This document shows positions 22,200 to 35,050 of a DNA stretch of 64,000 nucleotides, in pieces (position 1 is the first letter of the stretch; the number at the start of each line of letters is the position of its first letter). The stretch covers positions 4,827,091 to 4,891,090 of the forward strand of contig VZDJ01000033.1 of assembly GCA_008694505.1 (NCBI GenBank). The letters are read 5' to 3'. The notes under the pieces were generated by a model. That model saw only the letters and a program-made list of their open reading frames with translations, did not search any database and was not told the DNA's origin. This DNA comes from Cyanoderma ruficeps. Taxonomy: Eukaryota; Chordata; Aves; Passeriformes; Timaliidae. The translations under genes and the position numbers were made by a program.

Positions 22200-22340
22200 C
22201 CTGCTCCCGTTGATTGCTGCCCGCGGGGCGCCCGCGCCGTGCGCGGATGGCCGTGTACCTCTCTCTCTCTCTCCTCTTTATTGCTCCCGATTCAAATTCA
22301 AGGCTTGTTTAATCAGCAGACATTAGCAACTCGACAGAAG
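22200..22340. promoter_or_regulatory. Candidate CNE with CpG-dense edge
   Basis: About ten CpGs fall in 22218-22253. This patch is followed by a (CT)n run at 22259-22273 and an A+T-rich conserved-looking block with TTTATTGCTCCCG, TTCAAATTCAAGG and TTTAATCAGC. Too small for a classical CpG island. Confidence 0.32.
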
Positions 22341-23640
22341 TCTGGCTGGAAGGGAAAGAAGGGGGTGGGCAGGGAGCGGGACTCGGGAATGAGCTGCTCG
22401 GGAGAGCTGGGGCTGCCTCTCCCGCCTTGGATTCATTGGCCAGACGGGCAAGGGAGGAATTGGGGGTGGCTTTGGAAATCAGCCAGGGAGAAGGAAACGC
22501 TGGAAATCAGCCAGGGTGAGGCGCTGGGAAGGACACAGGATCCGGGTGATTGTGCTGAGCGCATCCCAGCAGGGCTGTGGGACCAGGCTGCCGGCCCAGC
22601 ACCAGCTCTCCTCCTCCGGGGTTCATTGTGAATTGCTGGGAGTCCGGAGGTGGGGGGGGGGAAGATTTTCCCTTTTTGTTGCAAGGTGTTGGTTTTCCCA
22701 GGTTGGCTTTTGTTCTCCCACACCCCTGGAGGACTTACATCTCTGGAGGNCCTGCTCAGCCTTCCAGCCCCACTTTGCTGTGTGCACAGCCCTCTGGGGT
22801 GGGAGATCCTGGGAAACAGGGGCTGGTTTTGCCATAGGAGACCCCTTGGCAGGGTGGGATTGTGTTGGTCAGTGATTATGTTGATTGTGTTGATCGCTTC
22901 CATGGGGGTGATGGTGTGGGTGGCAGTGACCACCCATCCCTGGAGCACCACTGGCTTCTGTCACTTGCACTTGTTCACTGATAGGACATGGGAGACACTG
23001 GGAATGTGTTTGGAAGCAAATATCCCAGGAAATCTCCTACAGCTAACTCCCCAGGTTCCTCTGTCATGCAAAAATTCTGCATGAATTTGCAACATAGAGG
23101 GTTGTTTGGGGCTCAAAGGTGTTCCAGCAAAAGGGCAACAACTGTTGCCAGATTTCTCCCCAAATTCTCTCCCACTGCACTGGAAACGGGGGTCCTCCTT
23201 GAGCCCCACACTGACAACCTGGCCTTGTCCCATGGGACCAGGGCACACAGAAAGTACCCTGCAGGGCACATATCTTCATTTTCAGTCCCTCGTTAGCTGC
23301 CTAATTAGGAGGATCTTTATGCCTTTCACATTCAGTGCTTGCAGCAGAGCCATCTTCCTATTGATTGAGCTACAAAAGTGGATAAAATCCCCATAGTTCT
23401 GAAGGGAATGGCCAAATATTGATACTGAGAGAGAGCTGATGCCTTATAAATAGTGAATTATGCTTCTAATTATGTAGGTGCTCCTTTTCTGGTGCTGTAG
23501 GTGATTCCCTTCAATGTTCCAGGTCCGATCTTCAGCTGGAATTTATTTTAAAGATGGAAAACAAGGCCAAAAAATCCCGCTTAGAAAAAACCTAAAGGAT
23601 TAATTTTTTTAAAAGCTCTTTTAAGAAGGAAAGTCCTATG
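22341..23640. other. Unique noncoding stretch
   Basis: No gene or repeat is recognised. It contains a G-run at 22652-22662 and a single N at 22750. Frames of up to 173 codons on both strands at 22110-23084 are overlapping and have no recognisable domain. Confidence 0.5.
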
Positions 23641-23646
23641 GGTGGG

Positions 23647-24326
23647 TGTCTTGGTTTAGAAAGACAGGTATCTGCCAGGGAAACTGGGGTTCCCCTTAGA
23701 ATAGAGAATGTAAACCCCTCACCCCCCGCCAAATTCTAATTTTGCAATTAACGGCTCTCAGACAAAGATTTGGGGATAGGAATAACAGCTCTTTACTAGG
23801 AATATCAATAATGCAAATGTGGTAGAAAAACAAAACCACCCCACCAAACCAGCAAACAAACAAACAACAATTTTGGAAAGCCCTGACAAGGTCAGAGCTA
23901 CAACCTGATGGCCTGTTGGTCAGGGTGTCGGAAGCAGTCCAAAAGTGAGTCCTCATGGAGTGGCAGATGTGGCTCCGCTGAGGCAGAGATGATCCTGCAG
24001 CAAAAAGGGTCCAGAGGTGGTGAGAAGGGTCCAGCCTTCCTCCGGTAATCGGATGAAGCAAGAGCACGTCCTGGTCCCGAGTTCCAGCTTTATCCAGGTA
24101 AGAATGGCTGGCTCCTCCCACTGGGTGGAGCATGTCTCAATAGGATGATGGAATGTGGGTATGTGTTGGGAAGGGGAAACAGCCTGGGGAGTCATAATGG
24201 CCCATCATGGAGACAGATAAGAACAGTGTCCTACCTGGTATTAACCGTTGGGCCATTATCAAAAGGCACCCGCCCCCAACTGTTTTTCAGCAGATGAAAA
24301 TTGAATATACTCTATAACCCAGGACA
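23647..24326 (-). mobile_element. Solo LTR B, ERVL-like endogenous retrovirus
   Basis: A 680-bp element with TGTCTTGG at its left end and CCCAGGACA at its right end, flanked by a perfect duplication GTGGG (23642-23646 and 24327-24331). It is the close reverse-complement sister of the LTR at 29810-30504. The shared blocks include 'tccaaaagtgagtcctcatg', 'ggatgaagcaagagcacgtc' and 'aatggcccatcatggag'. No internal proviral sequence adjoins it. Confidence 0.95.
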
Positions 24327-24394
24327 GTGGGATTCATCCCCTGTAATTTGAGCCACCCATGGTGACCCCTCAGGTCCTCTGGAACAGCTTGTCC

Positions 24395-24535
24395 AGAGGA
24401 GCTGAGGCTGCCCCATCCCTGGAAATGTTCCAGGCTGGATGGAAAATGGAGCAGCCTGGACTAGTGGAAGGGTGAAACAAGATGGTCTTTAAGACCCCTT
24501 CCAAGCCAAACTATTCCATGATTCCATGATTCTCC
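24395..24535 (+). repeat. CR1 3' end
   Basis: 'catccctggaaatgttccag', 'gcagcctggactagtggaag', 'gatggtctttaagacccctt', ending in two copies of the octamer CCATGATT near 24515-24530, the typical CR1 terminus. Confidence 0.9.
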
Positions 24536-26034
24536 ACTGCCCTCCTGCTGCTGGACAAGCCCAGGAGAGGGGGCCAGACAGGGCTCACCCAACTCTGTCC
24601 ACCAGCACAGACAAAAACCCATTTCTTAGTGAATAAAAACCTGTTTAATTTTAATTTTCCTCTGTTGCTCAGGGAATGCAATGGAGACCCACTTGCGACT
24701 CAGTTTTCCATCACTCTTGATTTGGTTTCAGCACCATGTTCTCTTGTATAAAAAATACCCACAAAACCAATTTGAGGGCATTATTATCCTAAATTATTTT
24801 AATGACTGTTTGACTTACTGGCTACATCTTTTCCCCACCACGTCAAAAAATCTTGTTTGCTAATAATGACTTCAGCTGCGCAAAACCACTAAACCCATGA
24901 AGAGATCTTCTGCAGCAAACTGGAAGCAAAGTGATGGGTTTGAGTCAAACTAGGACTAATTTATTTTGGGATTGGCCAACAATTATTTCCTTTTAGTGCT
25001 CCAATGATGAACAATGTCCTTGCAGTGGGGAGGGTTTGCAATGGGAAAAGCTGAAAATACCTGGCTGGACCATCAGAGGTGCCTTCTGGGCAGGGGGATG
25101 AGAACAAGCCTGCCCAAGACCTGCAAACCATCTGAGTCAAACACCTTCCTCCTATCTGGTGTTTCTCCTTTCTTTGTTCAGCTTTGCTGGTTCCAAGCAG
25201 CACCAAAAATGATGTGTATGGGGTTTGCCCCTTTCCTGTTATGGCCCTTAGAGGCTTGCCCTCATTTGCTGAGCTTTTTCCAACTCAATTTGCACAATTT
25301 CCAGGTATTCTCGAAGGCCTAAATTGGTTCTGAGTCTGCCTTAGAGTTTCAAGATGGAGAAAAACATCCCCGGTGGGCTCCCAATAACTCCAGTGACTTG
25401 TTGGCCAGTGAGCCAGTGGCCAGGATAAACTGGGATTTTGGATAAAAGCCAGAGTTTGAAAGGGATGGTTGTGGTGATGTGGGTGGTGGGAGTGATGGGC
25501 TATGGGGATGCTTCCTGTGGTGCCAGGAAAATCATTGATTTGTGGCTGCATGGACACAGCTCCTGTTGTCCAAGCCCTTGATCTGGGTTCAGTTTCATTT
25601 CTCTCTTGGCTGTTGTTTTTGTTTGGCTCTGCTCTCTTACTTGGTACCAGCTGGTGCCACCCTGTCCTTGGTATGACTGAGGACCAACATCTCACTTGTG
25701 GCAGGGAGGAGGGGGCTGTGGGCTGATGGAGAAGAGCTCAGGGCCTCTTCCCACAGCACAGGTTCCAAACTGCTGCTGCTCTTTCATTTTAGAGTAACAC
25801 AGACTCAACTGGGATCTCTGATCCCCCCAAACTCCTGAGGAATGAAGTGCACCAGGCAGGACAGGCAGGACGGGACCTTCATGGAGGGAGGTGACCTCAG
25901 GAGCTCCATCTTTTCAGCATCCTCTGATCACAACCACAGCCGGGACCTTGAAATTCTGGGTGAGATATGCCCTGAGGATGCTCAAGGCATGATGAGGGTC
26001 AAGGAGTGATGAGGATGAGGTTCATCAGGACCTG
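24536..26034. other. Unique noncoding stretch
   Basis: No gene or repeat is recognised. The 136-codon minus frame at 25285-25695 has a histidine-rich run from a GTGGTG-rich patch and no domain. Confidence 0.5.
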
Positions 26035-26305
26035 GAGCAACAGGACAATGGGGATGGCTTCAGACTGACAGACAGTAGGGTTGGACTGGATATCAGGGAG
26101 AAATCCTTCCCTGGGAGGGTGGGGAGGCCTGGCACAGGGTGCCCAGAGAAGCTGTGGCTGCCCCTGGATCCCTGGAAGTGTCCCAGGTTGGACAGGGCTT
26201 GGAGCAACCTGGGCTAGTGGAAGGTGTCCCTGCCCGTGACAGGGAGTGGGATGAGATGAGCTTTACGGTCCTTTCCATCACTCACCATTCTGTGACTCTC
26301 TGTGG
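26035..26305 (+). repeat. CR1 LINE 3' end
   Basis: 'gggttggactggatatcagg', 'ggcacagggtgcccagagaa', 'cctggatccctggaagtgtc', 'ggagcaacctgggctagtgg' and 'ccattctgtgactctctgtg'. 5'-truncated sense copy. Confidence 0.92.
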
Positions 26306-26829
26306 GAGTACTTGGGAAGGGAAGAAGAGATGGAAACACCATAAAATATTTTGGGGGATCCAGAATCCCCCATGGATGGTGAAGCATGACCTGCACTCAC
26401 CTACCTGAGCCCTTTGAGATCCTCAGCCCTGGGACTGCAGATGTGAGGGACAGACCCCCAAATGACATCAGGGGAAGAGGACGTCTGCCCACATCTGGAG
26501 CAGCCAGGGGAGTCTGGCTACATCCCAGCTGGCTGCAGCAGGCAGAGCCAGCACAGAAACCAGCACCCAGAAATTCCTGCTTCCCTGGGTGCTTTGGAGG
26601 GGTCTCCACCTCTGGAGCACACCGAGAAAAGGGGCTGACACCCCCTCCTCCCGCTGTGTTGACACGTGGCCCCAAACAATCCCTTGGGATCTACAGGCAG
26701 CCCTGTAGGGCTGGCAAGGCAGAGGATCAGGGGGGATGGGACCCCGGGACCCCTGTCCCCACCTCAGCACCGTGCCATGAGGCTCTGCTCTGAGCCCTGC
26801 CTGCGTTTCCGTGAGGGTGCGTGGGTTTG
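26306..26829. other. Unique noncoding stretch
   Basis: Frames of 92-135 codons on both strands at 26386-26793 overlap and have no recognisable domain. Confidence 0.5.
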
Positions 26830-27130
26830 AATCAGGCCCTTAATGTTATTTGAGCACGGATTTGTTCTTTATTTTNCTCTTAACAGGAAAAAATGATCAA
26901 AAATAAGAAAACAATCACTGTTTGAAAGTGAATGAAGGGCGCTTTCTCCCCTTCCCCCATGCTTTTTTCCTACTTTGACATCTCAGTGGTTTTTTTTTCT
27001 TTTAGCCGCGGTTTCTGGGATAGGTGATAACTGCCAGTAATAGGATTAGCATTGATTTCTTTAGCAAGAACAGAGATGTGGCAGTTCCAGCCATTTACTG
27101 AACTGCCAGCTTTGAAATATCAAAAAAAAG
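26830..27130. promoter_or_regulatory. Candidate CNE (weak)
   Basis: Repeat-free A+T-rich block with one N at 26876. It has AAAATGATCAAAAATAAG, AAACAATCACTG and GCCAGTAATAGGATTAGC words. Motif content only. Confidence 0.25.
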
Positions 27131-27203
27131 AAAGAAAAAGAAATCTGCAGAAAAAAAAGCTTCTTGCAGCATTTTAAAGAAAGGAAAGCCTATGTGAATT
27201 AAA

Positions 27204-27300
27204 ATACACACATACACACACACATGCACACACACACACACTCACAGCCCAGCACACGGGGTGTATAAATATATATATTATATGTATATTATATATATGG
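27204..27300. repeat. (CA)n then (TA)n microsatellites
   Basis: An interrupted CA run at 27204-27246, then a short unique spacer, then TATATATTATATGTATATTA-type sequence at 27261-27299. Z-DNA- and melting-prone respectively. Confidence 0.92.
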
Positions 27301-29344
27301 ATCTCGCTCAGTGCTTTTTTTGTTATGGTGTGATAAAGGATCAAAAGAACTGTCTCTGTTCTAAGCTTCAAGAAAGCCTTTTTTAAATTCATTTGGCTTT
27401 CTTTAGCTTTCACTTGCTAACATATTTTAGGAGCTAATCTTACATATTTACTATTGTATCCTGACTTTTTTTAACCTTGAAATTCAAGCAAAGACAGAAT
27501 GAGAAAGGGGGGGAAAAAATAAAGGATTCCAAAGAGAAAGAAGGAGGGATGAGCCCGTGGAAGGCTGTACTGTCTCCTCTGCCTGGAGGCATAACGTGAA
27601 ACCCACCCAGTGCTCACTTTGGCGTGGCACATTTTCTCCGTCCTGCTGTTTGGGGGTCCTGGGAGGGATATGGATTTGAGGTGCACCCACCAAAGGTTGA
27701 GTTCTACCCTCAGCCAAACCCTGAATCCCCACCTTGGCCCTCTTGGCAAAGCAAATGTCTTTGCTAAGAGCATTTCTCAAGGGCCGCCTTGGCTCGGGCC
27801 AAATCTGCAGCAGCTAAAAATCCAGAGTTTTAGGAGACTGGAATGGTATTCCCTGTCCCTGCCAGGGTGCTGGAGGGTGTCAGGTATTCAGTGCCTGCTG
27901 ATTCTGCTCTTTGACTTGCATTCAGAGAGAGGAGAAGGTCCAATGGCAACCCCTGAGCAGAAGTGAAGGTCCTTGTGTCAGGACCAAGTGCTGGGTGGGA
28001 AGGTGTCTGCAGATCCCATCTCGGGGTTGTTCTGAGCAGAGTCCAGGCCTGAGGAGACACCCTTTCCCCAGTGAATCCTCAACAAAGGTTGTGCCATTCA
28101 GGAGAGGACTCAGATCTCGTTATGATGTGTTTGTCTCATGGAGTAGAGCTGATGAACCACTTTCATGAGAGTTTATGCTCATGCAAGGGATGTCTGCAGT
28201 GACCCATTGTCCTTACACACAGAACAAAGCTCGGAGCAGGATGGGATTAGAGCTCATTTTTCAGCCTGGAAACCCAAAACAACGGAGTGACACAAATCAT
28301 GATCAGCAAGAAGAAAACCCTCACTGTGGGAGGAGCCTGTGTGTCACTCCCAGCTCCTCCAGCAGCAGCTCAGCTCCATAAAGAGTTTGGGATGGATTCC
28401 TGTGCAAAACCAAGTAAAAAGCAGAGGAAGGAGACAACAAAATCTGTTATTTGTAGTTACAGTAAGGATTAATTAAATTATATGCAAATTGCTTGTTGTC
28501 ACATGCAAGGGGATCTTCAGTGGACCTACACATGGTGGCCAAGTTCTTACAAAGAGGACCCAGCTAAACTTAGATCAGGTTTAGATCACTTAGATCACTT
28601 CCCTTTATCTTTGTACATGGAGAGACCCTGGGCTTGCTCCTGTGAGGGACTTCTTTCTGTCCACCAGCTGGAGATGAGACCTCTTTGCTGGAACAAGCAC
28701 CACCAGCCACGTGCCTTTTCCCATCCCGGTGTGTGCCTCTCCCACAATTTGCTTGGAGTCACACGTGGATTTGTAGGCACACAGGCTGGTGGCTCACCAG
28801 CTCCGGGAGATTTGCATTTCTGTGTTCTTATTAACAATCGCCCAAAGATCCGTGATGCTCATTTCACAGCCTCACCTTCATTGTGCCCTCTAATCCACGT
28901 CCCCGGGGTCTACTTCTGACATTCAAGCTTCAGAGCAGCTTACAAGCCTCTATTTTTTTTTAACATCAAACTGCTGAAGGAATTATTGTTCCCTTTTTTT
29001 TTTCCTGCAAACACAGACCTCCTTTCTCTGCCACCCCCCTCCTTAAAATGCTTAAAGACTTGCCACGATTACACCATGGGAATGCTGGGCCTGGTGGGGT
29101 GGGTGTGCTCCCAACCTTGAAGTGTTGAGGCTTTGGGGATGGCTCCTGGCAAAACCAGTAAGGCAAATCTCCCAGTTACTCTGCAGAGGGATGGAGGAGG
29201 GAAGGGGTTATTTGATGTAGTGGTCAAAAAGCATGGAAATACACTAATCCTGTGTTCTTGGATGGGATGGAAGAGCCAGGAAAGGAGATGTTCAACGGTG
29301 GAAGCAGAAAGTAGTGTCATCTCATCTTTTGAGAAGTTTGGTCG
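27301..29344. other. Unique noncoding stretch
   Basis: No gene or repeat family is recognised. A short direct repeat (ttagatca units) lies at 28568-28601. Frames of up to 145 codons have no recognisable domain. Confidence 0.5.
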
Positions 29345-29570
29345 TAAATCACAGAATCATGGAATTGCCTGGTTTGGAGGGGACCTTAAACAACATCATC
29401 TGCCATGGGCAGGGACACCTTCCACTGTCCCAGGTTGCTCCAAGTCCTGTCCAACCTGGCCTTGGACACTTCCAGGGATCCAGGGGCAGCCACAGCTTCT
29501 CTGGGCACCCTGTGCCAGGGCCTCACCTCCCTCACAGGGAAGAATTTCTTCCCAATATATCTTGTAGGAA
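29345..29570 (-). repeat. CR1 LINE 3' end
   Basis: Antisense: 'cacagaatcatggaattgcc', 'gccatgggcagggacacctt', 'ggttgctccaagtcctgtcc', 'cacagcttctctgggcaccc', ending near 'gaatttcttcccaatat'. Confidence 0.93.
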
Positions 29571-29809
29571 AAATGTTTCCCAAATGCTGGAAAGAGGAGT
29601 TTCAAGGGTGTACTTTGACTAACGGAAGAGTTGTTTGAAAAGTTACAAAGACCAGGGCTTTTTGTGCATCCAGCCTGGCTGGCTTTGTTGGATGGTGTGA
29701 CCAACATGGTCATAATTCTACATTTTTGTGTCTTTGAGCATCCAGTGTGACTGCATGGACAAGCTGTTCCTGGCCTGATGACATTTGGACCTGCTCAGCT
29801 CTTCCTAGT

Positions 29810-30504
29810 TGTCCTGGGTTATAGAGTATACTCCATGTTCATCTGCTGAGGGAGGGGGGCGGGTGCCTTTTGATAATGGCCCAACGGTTAATACCAGGTA
29901 GGGCATTGTTCTTATCTTTCTCCATGATGGGCCATTAGGACTCCCCAGGCTGTTCTTCTCCACAAGCTGTTTCCCCTTCCCAACACATACCCACATTCCA
30001 TCATCCTATTGTGAGATGCTCCACCCAGTGGGAACAGCCAATCATTCCTACCTGGATAAAACTGGGACTCGGGACCAGGACGTGCTCTTGCTTCATCCGG
30101 TTACCGGAGGAAGGCTGGACCCTTCTCACCACCTCTGGACCCTTTTGGCTACAGGATCATCTCCACCTCAACAGAACCACATCTGCCACTCCAGGAGGAC
30201 TCACTTTTGGACTGCTTCCGACACCCTGACCAACAGGGCATCAGGTTGTAGCTCTGACCTTGTCAGGGCTTTCTAAAATTGTTGTTTGTTTTGTTTGCTG
30301 GTTTGGTGGGGTGGTTTTGTTTTTTCTATCACATTTGCATTATTGATATTCCTAGTAAAGAACTGTTATTCCTATTCCCAAATCTTTGCCTGAGAGCCGT
30401 TAATTGCAAAATTAGAATTTGGTGGGGGGTGAGGGGTTTACATTCTCTATTCTAAGGGGAACCCCAGTTTCCCTGGCAGATACCTGTCTTTCTAAACCAA
30501 GACA
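29810..30504 (+). mobile_element. Solo LTR C, ERVL-like endogenous retrovirus
   Basis: A 695-bp element from TGTCCTGGG to CCAAGACA, flanked by a perfect duplication CTAGT (29805-29809 and 30505-30509). Promoter-like signals in order are CCAAT at 30038-30042 and ATAAAA at 30056-30061. A polyadenylation-signal variant AGTAAA lies at 30354-30359; all three copies share the surrounding block. The neighbouring DNA holds no retroviral gene. It is inverted relative to the copies at 23647 and 16414. Confidence 0.95.
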
Positions 30505-30509
30505 CTAGT

Positions 30510-31274
30510 ACAGACTCTCCTGGGTGGACCTCCTGGCCTGGGACATTTGCTATGGGTTAAGGACAAGCTCTATTCTGCCACAGGCTCCTATTGCTGTCAC
30601 TCCAGCCTAGACCGCATTAAATTTCTTTTCTGGTAATCTACAGGTACTTAATGCCTCAAAAATATATTCCAAATAAATAGGTCATAATTAGTCTTTTCCT
30701 GCCTCATAGGAAAAGCTTTTCCATTTCAGTCCCACTTTCTGTGGGCCTAATTGTAGTGGTGGCACTGCAGAACACTCACAGTCTTTCCCAGGACTCTCTG
30801 GGCTCAGGAATATCTTTCTCTTCAATTTCCTGTAATTAGTGATGCCATAACTTCTGTGCACAGCAGGGAGACTTGGAGAAGGGAGCAGTGCCAAACTCCC
30901 TGGAGGATCCCACCTTCCTCCTCTCCCCGTGCCAGGGCTCAGGGCTCTCCTGGGGAGGGTTTGCCTGGAACGCCGCTCCCGGCAGCTTTCAGCTTCGTGG
31001 ATCCTGCTGGTGTTCAGTGCCTGTGCCTTTCATGTTCTTGATAATGTTTTTATAGAAACCTGCTCCTCAGCACTTCTTCCCTCTGGGACAGTGCCTGGCA
31101 CAGCAGCTCTGCTCGGGGCAGACTTGGAGACCAAGCAGATCTTCTGAGATGTTCCTCCCCAAATCCACCAAACCCCACCGTGCTAGAGAAGCACTGTAGC
31201 ATCCCAAAAACCATTTAACTGGCAGACTGGGGGTTGCTAGGGCAGCTGGCTCAGTGAAATCCTAGGAAAAAGGA
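30510..31274. other. Unique noncoding stretch
   Basis: No gene or repeat is recognised. Confidence 0.5.
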
Positions 31275-31660
31275 GGTGGAAGGGACCTTGGGATGACCTT
31301 TGCAGCAGCACCAGCTGGATCATGCCGCTCCAGGTGGGTGAAAAGGCCCCTCCATCAATGCAGGCACAACCTGCTCCCCCAGAGCCTGGCCCTGCACTTG
31401 AGCAGCCTCAGCCCCTCGGCCCCAGCCTCAGTCTCTCCTGCTGTGGTTTAAGCTCACTACTTATCTTACCTACCAGGAAGAAAAGCTATCCCTTCCTCTT
31501 TCCATAAGCCTCCTCTGAAGTCAGAGATTAGAGCAACGTCCCACCTCTCCTCCAGCTGAGCAACCCAAACTTCTTCAATCTTTCCTCAGAGGCATTGTTT
31601 TCTGCTCTTCTGATATTTCCCATCTCTATTCCCTCTATTCTAGGGACTTGCTGCTGAAAA
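31275..31660 (-). repeat. Ancient CR1/L3-like fragment
   Basis: 'aggtggaagggaccttggga' at the left, and 'ctctcctccagctgagcaac', 'ttcttcaatctttcctcaga' at the right, follow the antisense order of old CR1/L3 3' regions. Heavily diverged, so the boundaries are rough. Confidence 0.5.
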
Positions 31661-32429
31661 AACATAATGTATGGGAAAATGTAGAGTCAAATGTAGCAAA
31701 ATTATTGTGTGATTTTGTTTGAAAGAGCTTCATTTTAGGGTGTTCTGAATCTAATGGAATTGGAGTGTATGTTTGCTTATTTTAAAAATGCAGCACTTTG
31801 ATTCTTCCAGATGAAATGATGATTCATTAAAAAGAGTACAGCATTTTTTTCCTTTTAAGCTGTTACCTATTTGGAATGAAGATATTCCATTCACAAAAAG
31901 CAGGAGACCTGGAGGACCAGGGTGGCTCCTGAGCACTTTGGTCTCACCCACTGGTATTGCAAAGAAACATGAACAAATAAATCAAAAAGTAAAGCAAATA
32001 ACCCCAACTATGATTCAGAAGTTTCACAGAGACCCTGGAAAAATCCATCCAGACTGTTAGATTGCTCCAGATGATGGTTGCTCTAACAATTAAAACTTCA
32101 TTGTGAACTTCCTGTCTTGCTTCTTGGAAAACCTGTGACCTTAGGGTTTTTAGACAAGAGTTGGCTCTGAAAAAGATTTGTGGTTTGGAAGAGATATTTT
32201 TTTTTCCCCCTTCAAGATGGGGACATTTATCTGGGACCTTGGGGTGACAAGGTGTGGGACTCCCCTTTCCAGCCTGACCTGGTGCCTCTGTGGCCAGGTG
32301 TGAACCAGGTGCACCAGGGAGTTAAATCCAGAGGGGTGACAAAAGGCCAGAAAATGCCGGAATAGCCCCATAGAGTGGGACATGCCACAGTTCCTGTGGA
32401 AATAAATGGAAGGAGAAGTAGCATCCAAT
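31661..32429. other. Unique noncoding stretch
   Basis: A+T-rich left part. No gene is recognised. Confidence 0.5.
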
Positions 32430-34249
<1,820 letters not shown>

Positions 34250-34428
34250 GGAGAGGGGGAGGTTGCAGACTCCCCATCCCTGGGAGTGTCCAAGGCCAGG
34301 TTGGACATGGCCTGGAGCAACCCTGGGGCAGTGAAAGGTGCCCCTGCCCACGGCAGGGAGTGGGGTTGGATGGGCTCTAAGGTCCCTTCCAACCCAAATA
34401 ATTCCCTGATTCTGTGGTTCTTAGGGAT
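34250..34428 (+). repeat. CR1 3' end
   Basis: 'cccatccctgggagtgtcca', 'aggccaggttggacatggcc', 'ctctaaggtcccttccaacc' and a GATTCTGTGG tail. 5'-truncated sense copy. Confidence 0.9.
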
Positions 34429-34691
34429 CCTGAATGGGAATGGTGGTGGTCAGCACTTCCCTCAGACTCGCCTTCACACGAAGTCCATCCCAGTGAAATG
34501 TGACCCTTCTTGCAACCACAGCTGCTCAGATGTTTTTGGATTGAAGCAGTTCCCGATCACGAAAAGGCTTTTTTGCCAAATATCAACATTTTTTGTGGGA
34601 AGATTGATTTTCATGGAATTTCTTTCCAGGGAAATGAAATGAAATGCTTTCTCTGGTGACAAAGTTTATCTCTGTATCTGCCTGAGTGTCT

Positions 34692-34715
34692 CACGGGCTT
34701 CCCAGGAAGCCCGTG
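34692..34715. repeat. Perfect 11-bp inverted repeat, 2-nt centre
   Basis: CACGGGCTTCC at 34692-34702 and its exact reverse complement at 34705-34715, separated by CA. Fully paired and G+C-rich. It lies in otherwise unique DNA between two inverted CR1 copies. Confidence 0.9.
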
Positions 34716-34809
34716 CAGTGGCTTAGTGGAATATGTCCATCCCAGGGCACAGTGGGTGGGATTTTGGAGTCATCCCTATTGAAGACCATGTGGCTTGGGA
34801 TGGAGGGCA

Positions 34810-35050
34810 CTATGGAATCATAGAATCATGGAATGGTGTGGGTTTGAAGAGACCTTAAAGCCCATCTCAATCCATGGGCAGGGACGCCTTCCACTATCCC
34901 AGGCTGCTCCAAGCCTTGTCCAACCTGGCCTTGGACACTTCCAGGGATCCAGGGGCAGCCACAGCTTCCCTGGGCACCCTGTGCCAGGCCCTCACCACCC
35001 TCACAGGGAAGGATTTCTTCCAAATATCTGACTTAAATATCCCACTGAAC
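34810..35050 (-). repeat. CR1 LINE 3' end
   Basis: Begins with octamer-like 'gaatcatagaatcatggaat', then 'ccatgggcagggacgccttc', 'ggctgctccaagccttgtcc', 'accctcacagggaaggattt'. Antisense copy, inverted relative to 34250-34428. Confidence 0.93.

Noticed and set aside
24040..24110. 'caggtaagaat' as a 5' splice donor at about 24096
   Set aside because: It lies inside LTR B on the strand opposite to the LTR's own transcription, and the equivalent word recurs in LTR A for the same reason.
29810..30504. Possible full provirus with gag/pol/env
   Set aside because: Each of the three LTRs has its target duplication directly at both ends, so each is solo. No retroviral coding sequence is recognised anywhere in the window.
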